Positions 1 through 10,170 of a DNA stretch of 64,000 nucleotides are shown in pieces. Source of the DNA: Ichthyophis bannanicus (taxonomy: Eukaryota > Chordata > Amphibia > Gymnophiona > Ichthyophiidae); contig CM066033.1 of the NCBI GenBank assembly GCA_033557465.1, forward strand, positions 1,305,565,519 to 1,305,629,518, in the 5' to 3' direction. Numbering within the stretch: the first letter of the stretch is position 1; every line of letters begins with the position of its first letter. The translations under genes were made by a program, and so were the position numbers. The notes beneath the pieces were generated by a model that worked only from the letters and a program-made list of their open reading frames with translations, ran no database searches and had not been told where the DNA came from.

Positions 1-462
1 ACCTGGCTTAAGCATGCCCAGGATGTTTCCAAATTTTCTAACCGTGCAGCCTTTGACTCTTTTGAGGGGGCCAGCAGAGCCTCGGCCATTGCCATAGGTG
101 CACGCAGAATTGCTTGGTTACAAGCTTCTGATTTGGAACCCTGGGTCCAGGATGGATTAGGAAATCTTCCTTGTACAGGTGAAAATCTTTTTGGCAAGGG
201 TTGGCAAGCAAAGGCCACTCAGATGGATGCTGAGAATTCTGCCTTAGATAGGCTTTCAAAGTCTACTTCTGCTCCTGTTAGAAAAAGGTTATTCAAAAAG
301 GCTTTCTTTCCCAAAAAAGGGAAATATTATCCTGGTTATGGTCACCAGGCATCTTCTGCAGGTCGTTTTGCTGCAAAGCATCAGCAACAGCCTAAACAAG
401 CCAAGCCTAAGGCTGCAAGGACTGCTACGGCCCAACAGCCTCAGCCTCCTCAGGGCCTTTGA
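1..462 (+). pseudogene. DIRS gag, C-terminal part
   Basis: The frame is open from base 1 to the stop at 460-462 and matches the gag C-terminus of copies B and D, for example the shared stretches ASDLEPWVQDGLGN and CTGENLFGK. The C-terminal 60 residues are very basic and rich in Lys, Gln and Ala, as expected for a nucleic-acid-binding tail. Gag presumably packages the RNA. The final codons are CTT TGA followed by C, a context shared by other copies, with the RT frame at +1. The 5' end lies outside the window. Confidence 0.85.
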
Positions 463-932
463 CTTACAACTAGAGAACTTAGCCTTTCTGGCTCTAGAAG
501 AACCAGAGCCTCTCATAGGTGCACGCAGAATTGCTTGGTTACAAGCTTCTGATTTGGAACCCTGGATCCAGGATGGATTAGGAAATCTTCCTTGTACAGG
601 TGAAAACCTGTTTGGCAAAGATTGGCAAGCAAAGGCCACACAAATGGATGCAGAAAATTCTGCTTTGGATAGGCTTTCAAAGTCTACCTCTAATCCTGTC
701 AAGAAGAGGTTGTTCAAAAAGGCATATTTTTCCCAAGAAGGGAAGATATTATCCTGTTTATGGTCAACAGACATCTTCTGCAGGTCGTTTTGCTGCAAAG
801 CGTCAACAACCTAAACAGGCCAAGCCTAAGGCTGCAAGGGTTACTGTAGCCCAACAGCCTCAGCCTCCTCAGGGCCTTTGACTTGCAGCTAGAGAACTTA
901 GCCTTTCTGGCTCTAAAGGAACCAGAGCCTCT
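93..932 (+). repeat. Direct tandem duplication of about 421 bp within gag
   Basis: Bases 93-513 recur at 514-932. Both start at cataggtgcacgcagaat and both contain the gag C-terminus, its stop, and the first codons of the RT region. The units differ by scattered substitutions and small indels, so the duplication is not brand new. The join lies at short ctca homology. Copies B and D have a single unit, so the event is specific to this copy or its sublineage. Confidence 0.9.
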
Positions 933-2938
933 CACCATTCCAGGAAGGTTAGCTCACTTTGCTCCCAGATGGGAGCAAATCACAGCAGAGCAGTGGACCC
1001 TTTCCATCATAAGGGAAGGGTACAAACTTCATTTCTCAAACCTTCCTCCTTACACCATGGTGAGAGAGTTCAATTCTCCAACATCTCTCCTCGACCTTCT
1101 GGGTCAGGAAATTTCTACCCTTCTTGCCCGAGGGGCAATAGAAGAAATACCTCTTCTTCAACAGGGCTCAGGGTTCTACTCCCCCTACTTTCTAATTCCA
1201 AAGAAAACAGGGGGCTACAGACCCATATTAGATCTCAGAGAATTGAACAAGTTTCTATGCAAAGAGAAATTCAAGATGATTTCTCTAGGTACTCTCCTTC
1301 CATTCCTTCAGAGTCAGGATTGACTTTGTTCTCTAGATCTCTATATTGTTAACCCTTGTTATTTTTCCTACATTACCATATGTTGTCATGTCTATACTGT
1401 TTGTTTCCCTTGTTTATACCTTGTATTTCTTGTTACCGCTTTGAAGGAAAAGGCGGTATAAAAAACTTGTTAAATAAATAAATGCGTATACCCATATACT
1501 CATCCACCCAGCACACAGAAGGTTCCTTCGGTTCCTTTATCAGGGAAAGCACTACCAATACAGGGTGCTTCCCTTTGGTCTGGCCTCTGCTCCAAGAGTG
1601 TTCACAAAATGCATGGCAGTAATAGCTGCATTTCTACGCACTCTGGGAATATTCGTATTCCCATATCTGGATGACTGGCTCATCCGAGCTTCATCCCAAT
1701 CAGAGGCCCAGACTTCCCTAGCCTGCACAGTGCGTGTTCTGCAGTATCTGGGACTGGTGGTAAACATTCCAAAGTCCCAACTCACCCCTACTTAGTCTCT
1801 AGAGTTCATAGGGGCCTTGCTGGATACCACAACTGCAAGGGCCTATCTTCCCCAGGCCCGTTGCCTACGCTTAGTGCAGTTAGCCTCTCAGATTCAGTTA
1901 AAAACCCATCTAACTGCTCGAGAGATGTTACAACTGCTAGGCCACATGGCATCCACTGTGCATGTGGTCCCTTACGCTCGCCTTCACATGAGGGCAGCTC
2001 AATGGACTTTGTCCACCCAGTGGACCCAGGCATCAGCGGGTCTGTCAGACAAAATAGGAACCTCCAGGCGCCTCTTTTGGTCTCTCCAGTGGTGGAAGTC
2101 CACTCAAAATCTGTTGCTGGGGTCCCCCTTCCAACAGTTGTTACCCCAAGCAATCCTTACAACAGATGCCTCTCCAAAGGGTTGGGGAGCTCATCTTCAA
2201 GACCTCTCCACCCAGGGCATTTGGTCCCCACAGGAGACCTCCCTACATATCAACATCTTAGAGCTCAGAGCAATCTTCTTAGCTCTGAGTCTTCCATACC
2301 CTGCTCAGCTACAAGACAGTCCTCATTCACACGGACAGCCAAGTAGCCATGTTCTATGTGAACAAGCAGGGAGGGACTGGCTCTCTGTCGCTTTGCAACG
2401 AAGCTCTGAGATTGTGGGACTTCGCCAGAGAGCATCAAATCCATCTTCTGGCAGTATACCTTCCAGGAATTCAAAACTCTTGGGCAGACAGACTCAGTCG
2501 AGTTCTGCTTCCACAGGAATGGTCCCTTCATATGGACCAGATAGTCAGAATCTTTCGAATTTGGGGAACCCCGGACATAGACCTCTTTGCAAGTACGTGG
2601 AATGCCAAACTTCCCCGATTCTGTTCCAGAATTCCGTGTCAGGGAGTTCAGGCCAGGGATGCGTTCCTCCTTCATTGGGGTCAAGACTTCCTGTATGCTT
2701 TTCCACCCATTCCCCTAATTCCCAAGACCCTGTTCAAGCTTCAGAGAGATTGAGGGACTATGATCCTCATAGCTCCACGTTGGCCACGCCAAGTGTGGTA
2801 CCCTCTACTTCTGCATCTCTCTCAAGCTCCCTCCCTGGACTTGGGGTCTGCTCCAGATCTCCTGTCTCAGGAGGGGGGAACGTTGTGGCACCCAAACCCC
2901 CCCAATCTCTCCATCTCAGGGCTTGGTTGCTGAAGGCT
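883..2938 (+). pseudogene. DIRS reverse transcriptase-RNase H
   Basis: The N-terminal RT block (LAFLALKEPEPLTIPGRLAH to about 1320) contains PKKTGGYRPILDLR. After an insertion the palm continues with RVLPFGLASAPRVF and the catalytic FPYLDDWL near 1660-1680. RNase H motifs follow: TTDASPKGWG, LELRAI, TDxQ and SWADRLSR. Breaks: a stop replacing Trp near 1321, the 1342-1481 insertion, CAG to TAG at 1793-1795, and a frameshift near 2290. No ATG opens the frame. The role by family is cDNA synthesis and RNA removal. Confidence 0.88.
1342..1481 (+). mobile_element. Short LINE/SINE 3'-tail insertion in the RT gene
   Basis: Comparison with copy B shows about 140 extra bases between the shared ctagatctc and atgcgta. 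The insert ends in a hairpin (accgctttgaaggaaaaggcggt) followed by an A-rich tail with aaataaataaat. The same hairpin-plus-tail occurs at the 3' end of the SINE at 5002-5300 and of the LINE ending near 61690. It is therefore a 5'-truncated member mobilised by that LINE machinery. Confidence 0.8.
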
Positions 2939-4122
2939 TAGACCTTCAAGATTGGCATCTTTCTCAGCAAGTAAGGGACATCCTTCATGCTTCCAGAAAG
3001 CCTTCTACTAGACGTTCCTATGCTTTTAAATGGAAAAGGTTTACCGTTTGGTGTGCTGAGAAGGGTATTACCCCTCTAGCAATACCTTTGAATTATTTAC
3101 TAGAGTATCTCCTGCATCTTTCCCATGCAGGCCTCAAGACGAATTCAGTAAGGGTCCATTTGAGTGCTATTGCAGCATCTCTCAAGCCTCTCAATGGACA
3201 ACCTGTCTCCTCTCATCCTGTTATTGCAAGATTCATGAGAGGCCTTCTTTTAACTAAACCTCCCATTAGACCACCTCCATTAGACCATCTGGTTCTTGGT
3301 CAGCTCATGAAGCCACCCTTTGAACCCTTAGGTACTACCTCCTTGAAGTTTCTTTCCTGGAAGGTTATCTTATTGCAGTCACCTCAGCTCGCCGCATCAG
3401 TGAACTGCAGGCCTTAGTGGCTAATCCACCTTATACAAGGTTCCATCATTTATTTATTTATTTATTTATTTAAAGTCTCTTCTATACCGCACTATTCAGC
3501 ATCAGTGCGGTTTACATGGAACAAAAATGCTCAGTACAATTAACACGTATGAGTTCACAGATAACAGGGCAAATAACTGGGATAACAGGGGTAACTATTT
3601 ACATATGATAAGGTAGTCCCTAGGACCAATCCACACTTTATGCCTAAAGTGGTCTCACCTTTTCATCTTAATCAAGAGGTATATTTACCTGTCTTTTTTC
3701 CAGGTCCTCATGCATCAAGTGCAGAGAGGAATCTTCATACCCTGGATTGTAAGAGGGCTCTTGCTTTTTACTTACAAAGGACACAGCAACATAGAATGTC
3801 TTCTCAACTCTTTGTTGCTTTTGATCCCTCTCATTTGCGACTTCCAGTCTCTAAGAGGACACTGTCCAATTGGATTGCTCAGTGTATTTCTTTCGCCTAC
3901 CAGAGTAAGAACCTTTCTCTGGAGGGCCATGTCACAGCTCATAATGTGAGGGCCATGGCAACCTCTATGGCTCATCTAAATTCTGTGTCCATCGACCAGA
4001 TCTGTCGAGCGGCCACCTGGGCCTCGGTTCATACCTTCACAGCCCATTACTGTTTGGACAAGGACTCCCGCCGGGATGCCTTGTTTGGTCAGGCTATTCT
4101 CAAACACCTGTTCCATGCTTAA
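2923..4122 (+). pseudogene. DIRS tyrosine recombinase
   Basis: The N-terminal core-binding part is open to 3417 (ILHASRKPSTRRSYAFKWKRF). The catalytic part continues after the insertion at 3450-3606 and ends at 4122. Catalytic motifs: the SARRIS block containing the first Arg (now out of frame near 3390), HNVR (His and second Arg), then ATWASVHTF and HYCLD with the nucleophile Tyr. A small deletion near 3275-3295 and a frameshift near 3366 disrupt it. By family it inserts a circular cDNA without target-site duplication. Compare the open copy at 33365-34456. Confidence 0.87.
3450..3606 (-). mobile_element. SINE/LINE tail, antisense, in recombinase gene
   Basis: It interrupts ggttccatcat/gataaggtag, which is continuous in copy B. 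It begins with a (ttta)n tract, the complement of the A-rich tail, then a hairpin (accgcactattcagcatcagtgcggt). It belongs to the same group as 26625, 44720, 49563 and 53676. No tRNA head is visible, so it is 5'-truncated. Confidence 0.8.
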
Positions 4123-4224
4123 TCAACTCCTACCCTCCATCCCTGGTTGGATGCCTGAGATCCATGGTCTTCTCAGGGTCTCACAACCTTGGGGATCTCC
4201 CAGGCATCTCTAGCTGGGGAGTCC

Positions 4225-4315
4225 CCATATGTGAAGACTGATTCCTGCTTGTTCCTGGAGATAGCACAGTTACTTACCTGTAACAGGTGATCTCTGGGAA
4301 CAGGAATAAGTCTTC
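4225..4315. repeat. Internal complementary region of DIRS copy A
   Basis: The first half (ccatatgtgaagactgattc to cctggaga) is complementary to a family-1 left terminus (compare 27000-27040). The second half (acagttacttacctgtaaca onward) is complementary to this copy's own right terminus at about 4525-4583. A junction of both outer ends is the DIRS hallmark that templates circle closure. Confidence 0.85.
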
Positions 4316-4392
4316 ACAACCCACCCACCTCCCCTAGGAGTTGTATCTCTCTATCTTTCCTTTCTTCTCTCTTTGTCTCAGCTTTAAAACTC

Positions 4393-4583
4393 GAACTGGA
4401 GAGAGGCGGTTAGGAAAGGCGGGAAGGCAGCGCGCAGGCGCTGTGGGATGTTCCCAAAGGCTTTCCTTTTTTGGGACGTTGGGGAGCGTTCCCGCGCAGG
4501 CTCCGTCGGTACCGATGTACCCATATGTGAAGACTTATTCCTGCTGTTCCCAGAGATCACCTGTTACAGGTAAGTAACTGTGC
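4393..4583. repeat. Right inverted terminal repeat of DIRS copy A
   Basis: It is the reverse complement of the left repeat at 27000-27163 with scattered differences. It contains the palindromic gtcggtaccg motif and the GC-rich gcgcgcaggcgc block. It ends at gtaactgtgct by comparison with the internal complementary region. Confidence 0.88.
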
Positions 4584-4998
4584 TTTCTCTTACAGTGTAC
4601 TCTTTGGGGGTATTTACCCAAAAATATAAACAATTCAGCATCTTTGAGGAACAAGTATTCTATATTGCATTTTAAATTAAACAATGTAAATCAGTCTTGG
4701 AGTAATTAATGTTGTTTTAGCCAGAATCATGCATGCAGAATTTTACATTTTTGTGTGCAGGAGTACTGTTGCATGAACTTAAAGATCTAACAGGAGCTGA
4801 AGATTCTTCCTCATCAGAGTTTGCTTCAAGCCACAGCAGAGAACAGGGAGGTGAACTCCCTCCTCTGCTCCTCCCCCTGCTCCTCCAACCAAGCAGCTCG
4901 ACGAACTGTTTAAATTTAAAGGGCTAACAGGCACTCCTGCACTTAAGGGCCACTCTAAAGGGCTCTTAGGCATGTCCCTTAGGGTGGCCTTTGAGTAC
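4584..4998. other. Unassigned spacer
   Basis: No convincing gene or named repeat. A 64-codon frame at 4733 has no family resemblance, and short reading frames are expected by chance here. Confidence 0.5.
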
Positions 4999-5001
4999 CA
5001 G

Positions 5002-5300
5002 GGAGGAGTAGCCTAGTGGTTGGGGCAAGGTACTTCAGGCCGGAAGGTCGGGGGTTCAAATCCCACTAGAGGACAGCAACCTTGGGCCGGAAGGACTGGG
5101 GTTTCTAGTCCCACAGGTGCTCCTTGTGGTCTTGGGCAAGCCACTTAACCCTCCATAGCCCATGTTCCCTGTAAGTATTAGTGTATGTGTCTCATATCCC
5201 CGCGTGTTAAATGTATCCCCCAATTGTGTTGTGACCGCTTTGATTGAAGGATAAGGCGGTATACAAAAACTGTCTAAATAAATAAATAAAAAAATAAATA
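5002..5300 (+). mobile_element. Full-length tRNA-derived SINE
   Basis: The tRNA-like head carries a pol III A box (tagcctagtgg, 5009-5019) and B box (ggttcaaatcc, 5053-5063). The middle has a MIR/CORE-like phrase (cttgggcaagccacttaacc). The 3' end is the accgcttt/aaggcggtata hairpin followed by (aaat)n. The tail matches the LINE 3' end near 61630-61690, so that LINE group is the probable mobilising partner. Confidence 0.88.
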
Positions 5301-5879
5301 AACCATAACCTCCTGTCAATCCATGTCTTACATATATGAGCAAGGCTGGGTAATTTATTAGCCAATCAGGTCATACTGAACTCAACAACAGCTCTGCACA
5401 ACTATTGAAGAACAGCCTGCTAGTTACCCACTGCCTAAACGATCACGAGCAGCACTGGCAGAAGAAAGAGGGAACCCGTGTGGTCTAGAGGCTACTGCCC
5501 CCCCCTCCCCCCCAAAAGATGCAATTACTTTAATTTCTCACATTACCTGTTGTAAAAAGTCCTTTATTGCATCTCGGTCATTCTGGGCTGGGCACCCTTA
5601 TTTCACTTGCACTGAGGCTGCTTACATGACTTCAATTGATTCACATCTAATGTCTCTAATATTTTAATAATTTATATTTTACATTTTATAGACGTATAGT
5701 CTGCTTGAGATGAGGCTTGCCTGTCTGCTGTTTTCTCTCATTGTTATTTGATTATTTCCTCTGCTAATAAGTTTCCCTGTCTGATAATCTGTGTCTTTTT
5801 AAGACTTTTACTTATCTCTATCTTATTCTATTTTATTTATTCTACTTTATTTCATTAATTTTACTTTTATTCCCTTACG
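5301..5879. other. AT-rich spacer, possible LINE leader
   Basis: No gene recognised. T-rich sequence from about 5790 runs into the L2-like LINE and could be its degraded 5' leader. Confidence 0.4.
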
Positions 5880-8800
5880 ACCTATTATCTCTCTCCTCCT
5901 TCTAACTTTACTTGCCCTCTCTGTCATTTCTTATGGCTCCACATCATTCTTTGCTCCTTTTTCTGATCCTCCCTAACCACCTTCCCTCACTCCACCAACC
6001 TAATACCCCCCTCTTTCCTCCCCCTCACTCCACCTTCCCTCTTTCCTCCCCCATCTTAATCTCCACCTTCTCCTCAGCTTTTGAGCTTCACCTTCTCCTT
6101 CCTCTCATTCATCCCTCTCCTTCCTCTCCAAAACAACTTCATCCCTGTTTCCGATGTGCTGTCTCTACTCTCCCTCGCACTCTTCTTCTCCCCTCCTTCT
6201 GTGTCCTCTGACATTAATCCCAACCCTGGTCCCCCTTCACTTCTCTCTCACTCCCATATTAGTTCTCCTCTCCACCACCATAATCTCATCCATATCCCTC
6301 TCTTTTCCCCCTCCTCATGTGCTTTATGGAATGCTCATTCCATTTCTAATAAACTTCCCTTTACCCATGATCTCTTTATCTCTCGTGCTTTCTATCTTCT
6401 TGCACTTACTGAAACCTGGCTCTTCCCTGATGATACTACTTCAGTTGCTACCCTCTGTTATGGTAGTTATCAACTCTACCACTGTCCTCGTCCCAGTGGC
6501 CGCGGCAGTGGTGTTGGGTTTCTACTTTCTCCTTCTTGCCAATTTCAAACCATTCTTTCCCCTCAGTCTCATTCCTTTCCCTCCTTTGAAGTCCATTCCA
6601 TCCTTCTTTTTAATCCTCTACCTCTCCAGATTGCAGTCATCTATAGACCCCCCTGACAAGTCCTCTTCTACCTTCCTCACTGATTTTGATTCTTCTTCAC
6701 CCTCCTTATTCCTGGATTCTTCTTCACCCTCCCTTATTCTTGGTGACTTCAGTTTTCATATTGATAACCCTTCTGACCCCTATGCGTCTAAACTCTTTTC
6801 CCTTACCTCCTCTTTCAACCTCCAGCTTTGCTCTTCTGTCCCCACTCATCAGCTTGGTCACTGCCTTGACCTCATTTTCTACTCTAATTGTTTACCTTTT
6901 AATTTCCATACCTCTGCTCTTCCCTTATCTGACCATCACTTGTTAAGTTTCACTCTTCATCACTCCCCCTTTCAATCTCGACAATTCTCCTATCTTTTTA
7001 GGAATCTTCATGCTATTGATCCACTGACTCTATCCACAACTGTCTCATCTCTTCTCTCTTCCACTTTGTCCTTTAAGTCTGTTGATGAAGCCATAGCTTC
7101 CTATGATACTGCTCTCTACTCTAGATACCCTTTCTCTGCCCATTCCACGTTCTGTGAGGCCCACCTCACCTCAGCCCTAGTTGCCTTCAACTACCCGCTA
7201 TGTACATTCCTGTGCGCACTCAGCTGAGCGCACCTGGCTCAAATCCCACTCTCCCTCTGACTTTATTCACTTCAAATTCATGCTTTCTGCTTTCCAGTCC
7301 ACCATTGAACTCACTAAGCAAAACTGTTTTCTCTGTCTGACCATCCATCTTGCCTCTAACCCTCGCCATCTTTTTTCTACTCTCAATTCTCTTCTTAAGA
7401 CACCTCCAATCCCTCACTCTCTCTCTGCCCAAATCCTAGTAGACATTTTCCATGACAAAGTGCATACGATTACTCTTCAATTCCCCACTAAATCCTCTTC
7501 ACCCTTTCATCCCCTCTCCATTACCAACTTTTCCCCTCCACCTCTATCGCCCTTTCATCCTTTTCTAAAATCTCTTTTGAGGAAACCTCTCTTCTCCTGT
7601 AAACTCACTACCCGTTCTTCTGATCCTATCCCCCCATCTCCTCAACTCTATCTCCTCCTCCGTCATCCCTTTCATCTCGCACATTTTTAACCTTTCACCG
7701 TCCACTGCAACTTTCTCTGCAGCCTTCAAGCATGCTGTAATCATTCCTCTCCTCAAATAACCCTCACTTGACCCTACTTGTCCTTCTAATTATCGACCCA
7801 TCTCCCTTCTCCCATTTATTTCCAAAATTCTTGAACATGCAGTTCGCCGCCGCTGTCTCGAATTTCTCTCCTCTCAAGCCATCCTTATTCCACCAAACTG
7901 GTCTTTGTACATTTCATTCTACTGAAATGGCTCTTGCCAGTCTCCAGTGATCTGTTCCTCACTGTCCAAAGGCCTTTACCCAGTTGTCTTATCTTTCTGC
8001 TGCTTTTGATACTGTTGACCACCTCCTCCTCCTTGACACTATCCTCTTTGTTTTAGAGGCCCTGTACTGTCTTGGTCTTCTCCTTATCTCTCCAATCACT
8101 CTTTCAGTGTTTGTTCTGGAGGTTTCTCCTTTACTCCCATCCCTCTCTGTTGGTGTACCCCAAGTGTCTGTTCTGGGCCCTCTTCTTTTCTCTTTCTATA
8201 CCCAGTCCCTTAGTGCCCTAATCTCTTCCCATGGCTTTCAGTATCATTTTTATGCTGATGATTCTCAAATCTATCTATTTACATCTGACATCTCTCCTTT
8301 GCTCCAAACTCATATCTTTACTTGTTTATCTGACATCGCCACCTGAATATCTCACCGCCTCCTGAAATTGAATATGGCTAAAACTGAACTTCTAATTTTT
8401 CCTCCTAAACCATCCTCCCCCTTCCTCCTTTCTCTATCACTGTTGACAATATTCTTCTTCTTCCTGTTTCATTGGCCCACAACATGGGGTCATTTTTGAC
8501 TCTTACCTTTCCTTCTCCACAGATATCCAACATATAGCTAAAACCTGTTTCTTTCTCTACAACATTAACAAAATTCTTCCCTTCCTCTCTGAACACACTA
8601 CTAAAGCTCTTGTCCACTTTTTGCTCACTCCCGCCAGCCCTGAGACACTCATATAACCCCTTTTCTTGAATCACTTCACTAGCTTCCCTTCCATTTCCAT
8701 ATCCAATTCAAACTTCTCCTAACATATAAATGCACTCACTCTACTGCTCCTGATTACCTTTCCTCTCTTCCCTCTTCCTGCACCCCTCCTTATGAACTCT

Positions 8801-9165
8801 GCTCCTCCTCTGGCTTTCTTCTCTCTATGCCCTTTTCTTCTTTTGCAAACTCCAGACTTTGATCTTTTCACCTTGCTGCTCTTTATACATGGAAGAAACT
8901 TCCTCTATCTTTACGTCAAGTCTCTTCTCTCCCCCTCTTCAAATCCATGCTAAAGGCTTACCTCTTTGAGGCCATATTTGGATCCTAATCCCTTGTTCTC
9001 CTTTTGTCCCCTTTCCTATTTGAACCCCTCTTGTTTCTCTTGTATCGTTTTCTGTCTTGATTAGATTGTAAGTTCTATGAGCCCGGACTGTCGTCTTTAT
9101 ATGTTTGTGCAGCACTGCGTACATCTTGTAGCGCTATATGAATGATTAATGGTAGTAGTAGTAGC
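5880..9165 (+). mobile_element. L2-like LINE, copy 1
   Basis: A pyrimidine-rich plus strand carries an endonuclease, then an RT, then a 3' tail (tagattgtaagttctatgag and cttgtagcgctatatgaatg) ending in (tag)n at 9152-9165. The tail resembles the well-known L2 3' end. Three further copies lie in the window (15419-17348, 35092-35740, 54197-56587). It is near full length but mutated. Confidence 0.85.
6081..8990 (+). pseudogene. L2-like ORF2: AP endonuclease and reverse transcriptase
   Basis: The first block (6081-6656) includes DINPNPGP, resembling a 2A peptide, then the endonuclease motifs WNAHSISNK, LALTETWL and, in another frame, LILGDF and SDHHLLSF. The linker is open at 7181-7690. RT motifs: NYRPISLLPFISKILE near 7790, SAAFDTVDH at about 8000, [14 protein letters not shown] and YADDSQIY near 8150-8280. 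Frames change several times and stops intervene (for example 7690 and 8346), so it cannot make one protein. The C-terminal region to 8990 is recognisable by similarity to 55700-56390. Confidence 0.82.
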
Positions 9166-9281
9166 TTCTTGGTTAAAAATTAGGTAGGAGAAAGAGCAGG
9201 CAGCTATAGAGACGGGGTGCATAGCATTTTAACCTTCCTGGTCTGCCTTCATTCTCTCCCCTGTCCCGCTAAACCAGGCTT

Positions 9282-9455
9282 GTCCAACTTCAATCCTTGA
9301 AGGCCACAAACAAGCCAGGTTTTCAGGATATCCTCTATGCATATGAGAGATTCGCATGCCAACTATCTTCATTGTATATACATCTCTCATGCATGTTCAT
9401 TAAGGAGTTCCTGAAAATATGGCCTGTTTCTGAGCGTTGAGGACTGAACTTGGAC
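9282..9455. mobile_element. Foldback (MITE-like) element
   Basis: The left arm from gtccaacttcaatccttgaa to tttcagga (9282-9328) is nearly complementary to the right arm from tcctgaaaat to cttggac (9409-9455). The centre also contains partly complementary atgagag/ctctcat. It has no coding capacity. Superfamily and target duplication were not determined. Confidence 0.7.
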
Positions 9456-9762
9456 AAAAATACACTACGCTATACTTATTGCTTTGCTTCTGCTCCCCAC
9501 TTGCAGTGGGAGAAATAGTGATAAGAGGTGGAAGGAAATGGTTTGGGTTAGTTTATTCTTTGATATGATTATTCAAATTCCATTTTCAAGTAGAGAGAGA
9601 TGTCTGGAAGTGGAGAAAACAAGTAATAGTAATGGGGGGCTAAGACATGGGGGAGGAAAAGAACAGGGAGATGGGTCAGATAACTCTGACTGAGGGGATT
9701 ATCTAGTGTGCCTAGTTTAATTCCGGGTGTGTGATCGTCCTTGCACCTAAGGAACCTCTGTT

Positions 9763-9925
9763 TCTCCAGGACCAAGCAGGAAGTCAGTCCTCACATATGG
9801 GTGACGTCGGCGCCGACGGAGCCCCCGTGCGGAGCATTTCCCCAGCTTTCAAAGAAAGCCTTTGGGAATGCAGCACGCATGAGCGGTCCCCTTTCCCGCC
9901 CAAGGGTGCCATCTTGCTCAGTCTT
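9763..9925. repeat. Left inverted terminal repeat of DIRS copy C
   Basis: It matches the left repeat of copy E at 38918-39077, including the palindromic gacgtcggcgccgacgg core and the gcgcatgcgcgg-like block (here cgcatgagcgg). No right partner is present. Confidence 0.85.
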
Positions 9926-10170
9926 TTTTCCGCGGAGCCCGACGGACGTGTTTCGTTTTCACCCGAGGAAAAAATTGATTTTGTTCTGCGTGGACCTGTT
10001 TTTCTTCGGTTCGACGCCGGTTTCCCTTTCCCGCCTGGGCCCGATACATCGGTATTGAGCCCGGACTTCTCTTTTTTTGTTTTTTGTCCTTAGTGACTAG
10101 CGTACGCGCCGTTTTTCTGTTTTCACTGGCAGCCCTGTCTTTTGACCTCGCAAGGGCCCTTTTTCCCCCG

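Larger units (their letters stand above)
1..4583 (+). mobile_element. DIRS retrotransposon copy A (family 1), 5' part outside window
   Basis: Order seen: gag C-terminus, reverse transcriptase-RNase H, tyrosine recombinase, internal complementary region, right inverted terminal repeat. This order and the recombinase in place of a DDE integrase are diagnostic of the DIRS order. The right end is placed near 4583 because the internal complementary region mirrors the sequence only up to there. It is closely similar to copy B at 27000-34933. The copy is dead: internal gag duplication, stops, frameshifts and two later insertions (1342-1481 and 3450-3606). Confidence 0.93.

Noticed and set aside
5002..5075. 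Possible tRNA gene
   Set aside because: A and B boxes are present but the body does not fold as a tRNA and continues into a SINE body and LINE-type tail.
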